DNA of 64,000 nt from Cucumis sativus (Eukaryota > Streptophyta > Magnoliopsida > Cucurbitales > Cucurbitaceae): the NCBI RefSeq assembly GCF_000004075.3, contig NC_026661.2, positions 4,650,001 to 4,714,000 of the forward strand, read 5' to 3'. The notes beneath the pieces are model-generated. The model made no database searches, was not told the origin of the DNA, and worked only from the letters and a program-made list of their open reading frames with translations. Position 1 is the first letter of the stretch, and every line of letters begins with the position of its first letter. The translations under genes and the position numbers were made by a program. Below, piece after piece: positions 1 through 10,683 of the stretch.

Positions 1-116
1 CTTAAATTTCTCGAAATCAAAATTCTAAGCTTAAGAATCACCTACAATCAGTTCATTTGTATCTATTTTACATTTACCCTCATACTGGTTCTTGAAACAT
101 ATTCATCTTTCTGCAG

Positions 117-188
117 ATGGATAATGAATTCTGTTTAACATTAAAGGACCTAGTGAAGAATTTGCAATCGACTTTGCGCTCGTTTTAA
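117..188 (+). CDS. Possible terminal coding exon of an upstream gene (partial)
   Basis: A pyrimidine-rich stretch ending in CTGCAG (111-116) looks like a splice acceptor. It is followed by one frame open for 23 codons to a TAA at 186-188; the other two frames stop almost at once. The peptide, with a stretch like KDLVKNLQSTLRS, looks like a helical C-terminus. I do not recognise the family, and the rest of the gene would lie to the left of the window. The exon could be chance. Confidence 0.3.
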   Translation: MDNEFCLTLKDLVKNLQSTLRSF

Positions 189-219
189 CAAGAAGATAGA
201 AGAATGCATTAAATAAGAT

Positions 220-246
220 CAGGAGCAGGAGCAGGAGCAGGAGCAG
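220..246. repeat. Short GGAGCA hexamer repeat
   Basis: About four head-to-tail copies of a GGAGCA-type hexamer lie just after the putative terminal exon. It is a simple sequence repeat of unknown significance. Confidence 0.7.
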
Positions 247-2073
247 CCCTTGTGCTACAACAAAATAAAATCAACCATAGACAAAACTTATCCCTTTCTA
301 AAACCATTATGTTTACAGGTCTGTGATGTTTCAACAAATTTGAACCAATAACCTTTCAAGCAAACCAGTTGTGAGATTCACATTTCAGGGTGGGGGTTTT
401 TCTTTTTCATTTTTGCATGTGAAACCATGTTCTGTTTGTCACCTACCTGTTTTTCATAGCTTGTTTGGAGGGTGTTTTTTTTTTCCATTGAAGATGTTGC
501 TCTAAAAGCAGCAAAATCTATGGATTCTTCTTCTTGGGTGTAGATGATGAAAAGGGGAAGTTGGTTTTTTTGAGTTTGTTAGTCAGATCAGGCCTTTGTT
601 GTTCATCTTTCTTCTATTTGTATTTGGTGTTTTAGAGGGCATTCATGGAAATGTATGAGCCTCTTTTTCAGTGAACTTTGGTTTGTAATGTCTCTTGTTT
701 TGAAGTGATGAAATAGTTTATAAACTTTGCTTCTTTCATTTTGTTACCAAACTACAGTTCTCTCTCTCTCTTCTTAATCACACATTTAGTCTCTTTCAAC
801 TTCTTTTTTTTCTTTACTATTAGTTTCCTACACATATAATATTAAGTTTATATAATTGACATACACTTAGAGGTTTGATCATCAGACCATAAATCAATAA
901 TTAAATTCATGTCACAATATACTATGCTATTTTTCTACATTAAATATGTAGTTATTATATACTACAATTGATCACAAATCTTGGCAATCTTTGTTCATTG
1001 GAAGAATGAGAGTCAACTTTGAAATCCTCTACCCTATATTCAGTTTCTTGAGTTATACACTTCCATATTTTAATAACAACAATTAAAAAAAAAAACTTAT
1101 TGTATACAATCATTAAGAAGAGACAGTAAGATTCATTGCTAATTAAAATTTAATTTTTCATATTCCAAGAATCTCACAAAACATTACATTTCATCAAAGA
1201 TTTGCTAAAACTTTGTAATATATTATCTTTAACATTTGATGAATTTAGATGTCTGTCTAATAAAAAAATGTTATTTGATTTTAAACTTTAATAAGAGATT
1301 CAAATATTTTCCTTTAATCCTTACATTTATCTATTAAATGACCCTACCAAATGAATTAACATTAAGTTTGATTCAACATCTCTTTCATTTAATTAAATAA
1401 GTATTTACTTTTATTTTTTATATACACGTTATTAAATTACAAAACACAAATATTTAAGTTCTACATTCAAACACATACATTAATTATTCTAAACATTTTG
1501 AATCCATACATTCAAATCCCAAATAATTAATATTTATATTCATCGAACAATATATACGATTCAAACGGTTCCTAAGATTTAAGCTATAGACAAAAAAACA
1601 AAAACAAAAAATTGAAATAGTTATCAAACAGGTTGATAGAATGATTAACTAATTTAACAATTTCCACTTTTAGGAAATAATTTTCCCACATCGAAGAGAA
1701 TTTAATTGTTAAAGTTCTTCTTATTAAGAAAGCTAAAATTTGCTTGGCACCTGTGGTGTTAGTGGACGTGAGGACCAATTGTTAGTCCACATATTTACCT
1801 ACGTGGTAATGCATGGGTGTGTCTACGGAGGGGAGGCTTAATTTGATTATGCTTATTCGTAGAATTCGACTTTATCAGAGCGGCACCTTTGTGTTACTTC
1901 TAAACGTATGGTGTTGCTATGTTCCAACCCTTTGGTTCATTAGTTGTATTCGGACGCCCTCTTGGTTCCTCACGACCACCCTTTTTCTTCAAGATTAGGA
2001 TTAAGTTCTACATGAGTTTGTTTTTAACTATTTTTTCAACACACTATTTTCCGAAACACTTCTTTAGATTTTT
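247..2073. other. AT-rich intergenic DNA, no gene seen
   Basis: No splice-consistent reading frame, RNA gene or clear transposon was found here. The first few hundred bases could be the 3' UTR of the upstream gene. The short open frames at 1584-1998 are low-complexity and unsupported. Confidence 0.5.
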
Positions 2074-2164
2074 GAATTTGTTTTAAATTTGTTTTAATTT
2101 TGATTTAAATTTGTTTTTAATTTGTTTCTAATTTGTTTTTAATTTGTTTTTAATTTGTTTTATT
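2074..2164. repeat. Degenerate TTAATTTGTTT tandem repeat
   Basis: Roughly eight imperfect copies of an 11-12 bp T-rich unit (TTAATTTGTTT and variants) end about 40 bp before the tRNA gene. This is a simple minisatellite. Confidence 0.75.
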
Positions 2165-2202
2165 ATTTAAAAATAAATAATTTGTTTTCTTCTTCAACAA
2201 CT

Positions 2203-2276
2203 GGTGTCGTGGTGTAGTTGGTTATCACGTCAGTCTAACACACTGAAGGTCTCCGGTTCGAGTCCGGGCGACGCCA
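2203..2276 (+). tRNA. tRNA-Val (AAC)
   Basis: This 74-nt gene folds as a complete cloverleaf. The acceptor stem GGTGTCG pairs with CGACGCC, allowing one G-U pair, and is followed by discriminator A. The anticodon stem is TCAGT/ACTGA with loop CTAACAC, giving anticodon AAC. The T arm carries the B box GGTTCGAGTCC. No intron is present and CCA is not encoded, as expected for a plant nuclear tRNA. Confidence 0.97.
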
Positions 2277-2282
2277 CTTTCC

Positions 2283-2287
2283 TTTTT
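2283..2287 (+). terminator. RNA polymerase III T-run terminator of tRNA-Val
   Basis: A run of five T residues lies 6 bp after the mature tRNA end, the usual Pol III stop signal. Confidence 0.75.
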
Positions 2288-2381
2288 CTTCCTCCATTTT
2301 TCTTTTTTCTAAATATTTCCAAACATAGTTTTATATTTATATTTTTATCATATCTATCGAAGGAAAACAAAACCATAAATT

Positions 2382-2389
2382 CCACGTGG
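2382..2389. promoter_or_regulatory. Palindromic G-box (CCACGTGG)
   Basis: A perfect CCACGTGG palindrome lies about 390 bp upstream of the TIN1 start codon. G-boxes bind plant bZIP and bHLH factors. It sits with a heat-shock-like and an ER-stress-like motif, so a stress role is plausible but inferred. Confidence 0.5.
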
Positions 2390-2439
2390 ATGAGAACCGC
2401 GACAAATGCGGACCGGAAAAGGTGGAGCCCACTAACTTT

Positions 2440-2452
2440 TTCAAGAAGCTTC
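2440..2452 (+). promoter_or_regulatory. Heat-shock-element-like motif
   Basis: The bases read TTC-nn-GAA-nn-TTC, three perfectly spaced inverted heat-shock modules, about 330 bp upstream of the TIN1 ATG. Such trimers bind heat-shock factors. Whether this one is active is not shown by sequence alone. Confidence 0.5.
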
Positions 2453-2520
2453 CAGAGAGAAAACGGAACGGAACGGAGCGGAATCCCTCGAAATAAAAAT
2501 GAAAATCCAACGGAAGAAAG

Positions 2521-2595
2521 CCAATACGGTGTCATCATCGCATCAGTTGCTCGATTCCTATTGGCTCATTCCTCCTTCGCTGTTCCACGTCATCG
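2521..2595 (+). promoter_or_regulatory. ER-stress (UPR) type motif cluster upstream of TIN1
   Basis: CCAAT (2521-2525), TCATCG (2535-2540), ATTGG (2560-2564) and CCACGTCATCG (2585-2595) cluster within 75 bp. CCACGTCATC is the right half of the plant ERSE/UPRE element of ER chaperone promoters recognised by bZIP28/bZIP60-type factors. Here ATTGG and CCACG are 20 bp apart rather than 1 or 9-10, so this is not a canonical ERSE. The cluster lies 35-110 bp upstream of the TATA box, a suitable place for control. Confidence 0.55.
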
Positions 2596-2627
2596 CTTCT
2601 CTAAATTCCTCCAATTTCTCCATTCTC

Positions 2628-2636
2628 TATATTTAA
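2628..2636 (+). promoter_or_regulatory. TATA box of the TIN1-like gene
   Basis: TATATTTAA lies about 150 bp before the ATG at 2780. That would place transcription start near 2660 and leave a CT-rich 5' UTR of about 120 nt. Confidence 0.6.
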
Positions 2637-2779
2637 TTTCATTCTCAATCAACCGACTCTCCCCATCTCCTTCCTTCCCGCTACATTCTTTCTCTTTAAC
2701 ATTTTCTCTCCGTATTTTTCATCCATTTTCAAGAGCTTTCACAATCCACGACGAATTGATCTCTGTTTCTGGTTTTCTT

Positions 2780-5663
2780 ATGGCTGCTCTTCCCAGATTT
2801 TTTCTCTCCACCCTTTTCTTGCTTCTGGTTCTTCGTCCTTCCTATGGAGCTCTCCATTCTTCCCCTCATCTCAACCCCACCAACCCCAAATCCGTTTCTG
2901 TCAGTAATTCTTTCTCTCATCAATCATCGTTTGTTTGTTTGTTTTTTTTTTTTAATTATTTTTATTTTTATTTTTATTTTGTGGGGTTTTGAGATTTTGA
3001 TATGTTTTTCTGTTTTGATTGAAGTTTTTGTTGGGTTTTTGTTTTTGAAGGATTTGGTTTTGTTGTTTTGGTGTCTCGTTTTGTATTCTTTGATGGGTCT
3101 GGCTATTTGATGCTTAGTTTGCAACTTTTGAGGATTTTTTTGGTGTTTGATTGGGTTTGTTCTTGTTATATTTTAAAGGATTTGATAATTTGTTTCTTCG
3201 TAGGTTTCTGATTTGATGCTTAATCTGTGGGGTTTTGATCATTTTCTGCTCACATTGTGTTGTTTGATTGTTTCTCTAACCAGCCAGTTGGGATTTTAAG
3301 GATTTGATTATTTTATTTTGTTTTTGTAAATGTTTGATTCCTCATGCTTTAATTTGTGGATTTTAGGGGTTTTGTTAGTTTTTCCTGCTTAGATTTTGGT
3401 GCTTTTATTGATGGGCTGGGTTTGTTGGCTTTTTGATGAATTGATAATGGTTTTCTAAATCTCTGATTATTGATGCTTAATTTTGATACTAACATTGTGG
3501 CGTTTTTATTGTTTTCTTTGGACAGTCGATTGAAACTATGGTAGATGGGTTTACAAAGGATTTAAAAGAGATGATTAAGAAGGGATTAGGGTTTAGGGGC
3601 GACGATTTCAAGGTCTCAGGAGTTGATTTCAAAGATGCAAGGGCTGGGAATTCGGTTGCTTATGAGTTTGAGTTGGAGATTGATAACCAAGTTTTTCCAT
3701 TGAAGTTTTTGGAAAATGCCCAACAATGGGACTATGTGGATTTGCCTATTTTTCAGATTCAAGAGCAGTCTCAAGACGAAGATAAAAATTTGTTGGCCCA
3801 GAAACGTAATCTGGGCTCTGATTTACCTGTTTTGGCTCCCTTTCAGCTCGCCGGTCCGATGGAGCTCTGGATTCAGGATGCTGATGGCATGAGGGTCTCA
3901 TTGCCAGTGAGTATCTTTTTATTGCTTTTGATTTGGTTCATTATAAGTTTCTACTGACTTGATAGACTGCTGCAATTTGTGCTTTTGGGGGTTTAATGGT
4001 TGATGATGATACCCATTGGATTAGAATTTGTCTTCTATTTTGTTTATCTGCGTATGTATCTTGATGAAGGCTTTAGGTTTGGAAGTTCTGGTTTGAAAAT
4101 GTAGGTGGTTTACTATAGTTTAGTCTAGTTTTTCATGTTTATTGACTCCACTTTTGAAAGTTCTGCTTTAGACTTAACTTTGCATAAAAAGATCATCGCT
4201 GTTACTGATTTGATGACAAAAATAGGTAGCCTTTTGTTCATTGGCTTGATCCATTGACACACTAATATGAAAAATTGTTTGAAGCCATATGGATTAGATG
4301 TTGTCTTGAACCTTAATTAAAAGATGTTAACGTACGTGCAAGTTAATTTGAAACGTACCAAAACTAGCGCAACAGTATTTGCTATGCATTCCTTCCTTGA
4401 GGTTGGAGTTTCAAATCTCCACATCTCACTTATCGTACTGAAGGAAAAAAAAAGAATTTCTTTTCGGACAGGTGTTAAAATTAACTTTTAGTACTTTACA
4501 TGATCTTTTAAACTTCAAGGACATAGTTATACAACCTACCTCTTGTTCAAGTAATGTCGTTTCTATTTGTACTAGTTATACAACCTACCTCTTGTTCAAG
4601 TAATGTTGTTTCTATTTGTACTAGTTATACAACCTACCTCTTGTTCAAGTAATGTCGTTTCTATTTGTACTAGTTATACAACCTACCTCTTGTTCAAGTA
4701 ATGTCGTTTCTATTTGTACTATGGATGTTAATTCATATATCTTTGTAATACATAAACTCTGCTGCCTTCTTGTGCCCTTTTGAATGTAATTGTACATATA
4801 GCAAGCATGAAAGGCTATTTTCTAAGCTGTTGCTTTGTTTGCCACTGAATTTGCAGCACGATGTAGATGCTGGTGTCTTGAGAAAGGTTGTTCTGGCAGA
4901 TGGAGCAGTTGTTACTGTAACTGGTGCTAGATCTGTTAGCCTTCGTCAACCGCTCGATCTTCCTCTCCCTCTCAATCGAACAACCCCTGGTTTCGCTACG
5001 GGTCTGGTAGCCTTAGCCGAACAACTCCGCCACACATCTCGATCTCAATCAACCCCACTCCTTTCTCTTCGCATAGTTGGTCCTACCTCCCTCACTTCAT
5101 CTCCTAGCTCCACCAACAAGCTCAAGCTCAAGCGCCTAGCCCCTGGCCTAGTCGAACTCTCATCCCCCATCCAAGCCATCCAGTCTCCTTCCCCAGTCCA
5201 TCTTCAACCCAATGCCCCAACCATTCTAACACCAAAGGCATTCACAACACTGTGGCCAATCACCTCCATCAACGGCTCGAACTCGAAATTAGTTGGTTTC
5301 GAGACACTTCTGACATCTCTTCTCGGCCCGAAAGCAAATGGAAAGGGCTCATTCAAGCTGTTAAAGGCCAATGTCTCCGCTCAAACAACTGTGAGGATTG
5401 GTTTTGGTGTTGACAAGAAGTTGGAAGAAGGAGATGGGATCGACATGGAGGGATTTCCTGAATGGAGGACTAAACCTGAGGCTGTGAGGTTGCATTTCGA
5501 GGTTCTGGCAACGCTCGATGGTGAACGGATCATACCAGAGAGGGTAATGCAGGTTAAGCCAGTGATAGTTGAGGACACGGTTGCACCTAATGTGCTACTT
5601 GGGAACGTGAGTATGTCAAAAACTCCTATTGTTTATACCCCATCTGATCCTTTCACCCTGTAG
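2780..5663 (+). CDS. TIN1: Tunicamycin-induced-1 (TIN1)-like secretory-pathway protein
   Basis: Three phase-0 exons (2780-2899, 3526-3906, 4857-5663) encode 435 residues. Residues 1-23 form a signal peptide (hydrophobic FFLSTLFLLLVL, then SYG). The rest has no membrane span, so the mature protein is predicted luminal or secreted. Conserved-looking blocks include GLGFRGDDFKVSGVDFKDAR, LAPFQLAGPMELWIQD and HDVDAGVLRKVVLADG. From memory these match the plant-specific family of Arabidopsis TIN1, an ER-stress-induced protein linked to pollen surface formation; the molecular activity is unknown. The promoter holds G-box, heat-shock-like and UPR-like motifs, in keeping with stress induction. Intron 2 contains a 49-bp tandem repeat. 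The last codons and 3' UTR were copied twice downstream (10.2 and 17.0 kb) as part of the SURNod19 array. The gene converges on SURNod19 copy 1, with 421 bp between the stop codons. Exon structure is firm; the name rests on recalled similarity. Confidence 0.78.
4525..4720. repeat. 49-bp minisatellite, four units, in TIN1 intron 2
   Basis: Four consecutive 49-bp units begin at 4525, 4574, 4623 and 4672, starting AGTTATACAACCTACCTCTT. Units differ by about one base (TGTTG for TGTCG in unit 2). They lie wholly inside intron 2. Near-identity points to recent expansion and probable length polymorphism. Confidence 0.95.
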
Positions 5664-6084
5664 TTGGTATCTGCATGTTTTGGTTGTCTTTTGGGGTCAG
5701 TGCCCTTTTATGGTTAAAAGTGTAAAAAATATATATTGAGTGAATATAGAGAGAAGTTGAGTACTGTAAGAACTACTGATATTCAAAGTTTCTCTACAAA
5801 ATTTTATTTTATTATTTCTTTTTAGGTTATTTGTTTTCTTTTTTTCAAAGGTTGATGGTTTTTGTACAACTCTTTTTTATGTGACTTAACTTAATGCAAT
5901 TGAAATACATTTTTACTATGAAAAGATATTCAGACACAGTGGAATCTTATATTATAACATTATACAAACACACAAACGTTTTAAGTTCAATACCATACCA
6001 TAGGTCTAAATTAGTACATGACAGAGTTCATTATCGTTATCTTATTCATAGACCCGTCAATTGGAATATAATAATATAAAGATT

Positions 6085-8306
6085 TTACATGGTGATCTTC
6101 TTCTTACGATCATTAGCAAGTTGTTTGAGTGGTTCCATTTGAATGATTGAGTTTGGTAATTTTTGTGCGACCATAATATGAAAGAGACCCATAACTCCAA
6201 TGTGAGTTTGAGAAGGATGATATTTGGATATCAGAGTTAACATTTCTTTATTGTTGAGTTTGACTGAGCCTGGCTTTGGATAACAAGTTGACATCCCAAC
6301 CACATAACCCTTCTCATTCCCTATTTCACTTCCATTTCCATATATGGGAGATGAAGAACATAACTCTCTTCCATCCTAATAAATGCATAATGATAGACAT
6401 ATTATACACATATTTAAGAAAACTTCAATTACATATAATTCCGATCATACATACATAAGAAAGATTTCAATTTAGATTGTTTTTACCTATAAGTAGAGGC
6501 TTGAAAAAGTATTTATAATTAAACAGATTTTCATGGCACAGTTTAGTAAACATTTTGTTTCTGGTTTTTGATTTTTGAAAATTTAGCTTTATTTTCTCTT
6601 AATGCTCTTAGTATCTTTCTTAAGTACATATTTAAAAGTTATTTGACACGAAATTGAAAGTTCAACTACATTAAAGTTTCAAAAAAATATGTAATTTAAT
6701 TTTATAAGAAATGAAGAGACCAATTATTAAGTGAAGAAAAAAATACCTGTCCATAAAGCACTGAACCAAGACCACCAACATGGAGATGAGCCATTCCATA
6801 TATGATATAGCCACTACTTGGAGACAATAGCCTCACCATTTTTGTAGCATTACATTCATCACCAACCTTGTTTGTGGAGCAAGTCCCTCTTACATTATAC
6901 TCCACCTGTACACAAACCATCAAATGATATACATGTATATATATAGCAAATTATGGAAGTAGTTTGACTTACAAGACAATTATGTTGTTGTGGAGCTCCT
7001 GTTGAGTCCATCAATGGCTTCCAAGTATCTGTGATATCAAAAATGTAAACCTTAAGAGGAATAACAAGATCATCATCCCAATCCACCCACTTGACTGTAT
7101 ATCTAGCATACAAGTTCCTTTGTTGATCATCTCCTAATTCATTATCATACCCTTTTTTCACTTTACATTGGGTCTGATCATAACAACATCTTAAACCTCC
7201 AATATAATCATCTTCCAAAGCCATTCCCAACCCATCTTTTGTAACATTATACAAATGACGTTTGCATTCAATACATCCAATTCTATCTTCAACACCTCTT
7301 GTATCAATGGCATGAATATTAAGAACCCATTTCTCTTCATACCCTAAAGGGACTTCCTTTTCATTACCAACTTCTATTCCATATGGGTGTGGAAGAAATG
7401 AGGATGTTTTTCTTGAATCTGCCCCTGTCCCAAAGAATTGTGGAAGTGCATGTTTTTGACATACTCCACTGTTTCCTGCTATTATGAAATTTGGTTCTTG
7501 GAGTTGAGTGAAGGAAGTGTTGATGTGTGGATCTTTTGTGTCTTTGCGTTGGTAATACCTGTTGTTGTTGCACAAAAATATGTTATTTTAGATCGGTAAA
7601 AATATAAATGTTTCTCAAATAATCAATTAAACATGTATATACTCACTACTAATATCACTGCTAATACAGTCAATCTAAACTCGTATACTTCATAACTAAC
7701 TCCATTTCAAACAAATTATTTAATACTCCGCATTGCAAGCAAACTTCCTGAATTAGTGAGGTAAAATACTCTTAATTAGACACCAAAAACGTATAGATCA
7801 TTTGACTTGACTCAGATTATAATAACAACAAAAACTATTACGACTAACTTATTCTCTGGAAAATCTTATTACAATAATGTTATTCATAAAAGAGATGTGC
7901 CTGATCAACAGTAATGAGTTATGTTAAGAAATATTCGATTGCCTAGAAAAGAGAGAGAGAAATGGTATAGACAGTAAATAAAACAATAAGAGTAATAATA
8001 GTACCTTAGAATTCCCCAATGGTGAAGATAAGTTTCAAAGAGAGGGATGGGATTGTCTTCTTCATCTACGACTTCAACATCAAAACTTTTGATAGCAATA
8101 TGGCCTTCGGGAAAGTTGGTATTATAGAAGAATCTCTCCACTACATGGCCAGGTTTTAAAGTGAAGAATGGAGTCATATAAGTCTTTGTTTTTATGACTT
8201 GATGATCGTTCTTGTTGTTTATTACAACCCCTTCCAAATATGGTATCATAATTCCTATGGAAGAGAGCAGTAGCAACCACCGAAAACATTGGTGATGCTT
8301 CAACAT
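6085..8306 (-). CDS. SURNod19-family protein, copy 1 (intact)
   Basis: Four exons on the minus strand (8306-8005, 7558-6973, 6905-6747, 6375-6085) give 445 residues. Residues 1-27 look like a signal peptide, so the protein is probably secreted or in the endomembrane lumen. Motifs recalled from the stress up-regulated Nod 19 family (Pfam PF07712) are YLHHWGI (93-99), CIECKRHLYNVTKDG, LRCCYDQTQC, GMAHLHVGGLGS (334-344) and MSTCYPKPGS. The biochemical role of the family is not settled; it was named for stress-raised and nodule transcripts. The start is the first ATG after a good acceptor (TTTTGCAG, 8323-8324), implying a spliced noncoding leader from about 9.4 kb. This is the only copy of the three without a disabling change. 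It faces TIN1 tail to tail. Confidence 0.88.
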
Positions 8307-8322
8307 TTTTCTTTGTTTGATT

Positions 8323-9457
8323 CTGCAAAAAAAATATGAACCGTAATACGGTTTAAATAATCGAAAAAAAGATGAACAAATATTCAGTGACGTGACAGAT
8401 TTTGAGTGAGAGTATAGTTGGTATTACTGTATAATATAAATGGAATGATGATATAATGATAATATTGGGAGTAGGGAATAAAGGAAGTGGGTGGAAAAGA
8501 GAGATTTTCTTAACATAAGAATATGGTTATAATTTCTCTGCCTATTTTTATAATCTAAATTGTCACCTAATTCTTTTTAAATTAATTAAGGGACAAAACT
8601 CACCTAATTTAATTTAAAGTACTAAATTAAAATATTTTCTAGATTTGGATGCTAGCTTTTGAAATATAAGAGATTTTTAGCATCTCATCAAAATCACTAA
8701 TTACACACTTTTAATGACTAACAAAAAAAGCGCGTAAAGTTTTGACTTCTAGGGTACGATCTTGAAAATTTTGAAAGTAAAAAAACCATGATCTTATTTT
8801 GTTGAGGCAAGATTTACAACACCCAAAAATCCTTTTCATGTAATTAGATCAAAGCATACCGAATCACAACATTATTATACTAATATACTTTGAATTAGGT
8901 AAAAACGAATTAGGTAAAAAGGTCTAATTCTTAAGACACCATTAAAAAGTGAATTTTGAATGAGTTGATGCTCCAAATCACTCACTCTCAAACTTTCTTC
9001 GATCATCTCATGCTCACACTCTAAAAACCAAATGATCGAAACAATATATATAGTTTTCAAACTTTTTAAAACAACAATTTAACTAATTCTTAAAACAACA
9101 GTGAATTGTGAATAGTAAGCTCTACGGTCGACTAAATGTGAACGTTAATAAAAAGAGTATTCTCAACAGTGAAAAAAAAGACTTCTTAGTATCAACAAAT
9201 GGTATATATGTATATGCTTCATTAATATTGGATAATCATGCCTCTAACCTATAACACATATGTAACTCAAAATCATGTCTACATCAATATTAACATATTG
9301 ATGGATAGAAGATGAATTAAGAAATTACTAACCGTAGAGATTCTTGAAGAAGAGAGGAAGAAGAAGAAGAAGAACAAGACGGATGCAAATAATAGAAAGA
9401 GCTTTTGATTTGATTGGCAATGGCGGATTTGATTATTTCTCAATCTATATTTTATCG
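8323..9457 (-). promoter_or_regulatory. Predicted leader exon, 5' UTR intron and core promoter of SURNod19 copy 1
   Basis: Read on the minus strand, a TATA-like ATAAAATATAG lies at about 9445-9455. It is followed by a CT-rich leader ending in CTACG|GTTAGT (donor at 9332-9331). The matching acceptor TTTTTTTTGCAG lies 16 bp before the copy 1 ATG. This gives a 5' UTR intron of about 1.0 kb. The leader is also recognisable in unit 2 (16.4 kb), which supports it, but no transcript evidence was available. Confidence 0.55.
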
Positions 9458-9489
9458 ATGGCTTAGCTGGAAGACCATTTAACATAAAC

Positions 9490-10198
9490 TTAGCTTTTTT
9501 AAAAGATCCAAAATATAATTATTATTAATGCTAAAAATAATGTCATAATAAAGACATTAAACAACAAGATTATATTATTCTAATAATTAATTATATGTTA
9601 AAAAAGTTCTCAAACATTTTGGTGTTCACTTTGTTGTTTGGTTCTTATCATGACTTCTTCTCTTTTTTTTTCTTCTTTTTGGTATTATCTAAAAATAGTT
9701 CTAAAATAAATAGAAAAATTTCCAACTTAATAATAAATTAAAATTATAAAGTTTGTAGGGAAGACAAAAAAACAAAAACAGCTCAAAACACCATTTTTTT
9801 TAAATAAAGAATGCAATTAATTAAAAAAAATCAAAACAAAGAAACAAAAATGCAGAAATATATATAAAATTGAAAAAAAGTAAAACATAAATAATTAAAT
9901 TGTTAACTTTTAGTGTAAAAAGTTAAGGAGAAGATATATATTTCTTTTGGTAAAGGATCCAGAAAGATTCACCTAATTCATATACTAAAAGGATTCATTA
10001 TTTTTAATAGATGATATATATATATATATTGCACAAGTTGCATTGCATTTTTGTATATATAAATATTGGTGGACCAAATCAAATAGATTCAATTAATTCG
10101 GTTCGATATTTGAATAAGTTTTATCATAAAATGAAACTATCTTCAGCTTAGTTCTACTTTTTATTTATACAAATTAAATTTTTAAGAAACAAAACTAG
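9490..10198. other. Upstream flank of SURNod19 copy 1, no gene seen
   Basis: AT-rich DNA whose counterpart is at about 16.6-16.98 kb in unit 2, shared up to the junction with the next TIN1 tail. It may hold distal promoter elements. No coding frame was found. Confidence 0.5.
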
Positions 10199-10251
10199 AG
10201 AACGTGAGTATGTCTATTGCTTATACCTCATCTGATCCATTCACCCTGTAG
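10199..10251 (+). pseudogene. TIN1 3'-end fragment, copy 2
   Basis: It carries the final codons of TIN1 (NVSMS ... YTSSDPFTL stop) with an in-frame 9-bp loss relative to the parent, followed by recognisable TIN1 3' UTR. There is no upstream TIN1 sequence, so it cannot make a TIN1 protein. It may still supply polyadenylation signals. Confidence 0.9.
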
Positions 10252-10683
10252 TTAATATCTACAAGTTTTGGTTGTCTTTTGGGATCAACGCCCTTTTGTA
10301 GCCAAAGTGTAAAAAAATATATATCGAATGAGTATAGAGAAGTCGAGTATGGTAGGAACTACTGATATTCAAAGTTTCTCTACAAAAATTTATTTTATTA
10401 TTTCTTTTTAGGTTATTTGTTAAATTGTTTTCTTTTTTAAAGTTTGGTTGTTTTAGTACAACTCTCTTTTCTATGTATCTTAACTTAATGCAACTGACAT
10501 ACATTTTTACTATGAGAAGATATTCAAACACACTGTACAATCTTATATTATAATTACATTATACAAACACACAAACTTTTATACCATAGTGTCAAACTAT
10601 AGGTATAAATTAGTAGATGACAGAGTTCATTATCGTCATCTTCTTCATAGACCCACCAATTGTAATATAATAATGTAAAGATT

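Larger units (their letters stand above)
5603..10198. repeat. Tandem duplication unit 1 (TIN1 tail plus SURNod19 copy 1)
   Basis: Homology with the two later units starts inside the last TIN1 exon (GGAACGTGAG at about 5602) and runs through the TIN1 3' UTR, SURNod19 copy 1, its leader and upstream DNA. It ends where TIN1-tail sequence reappears at about 10.2 kb. It is about 4.6 kb long and appears to be the ancestral arrangement, because here the TIN1 tail joins a whole TIN1 gene. Confidence 0.88.

Noticed and set aside
9279-9485. 68-codon minus-strand frame with a run of phenylalanines
   Set aside because: It overlaps the CT-rich SURNod19 leader. The phenylalanines come from CTT/TTC repeats, and the frame is not preserved in unit 2, so I treat it as noncoding leader.
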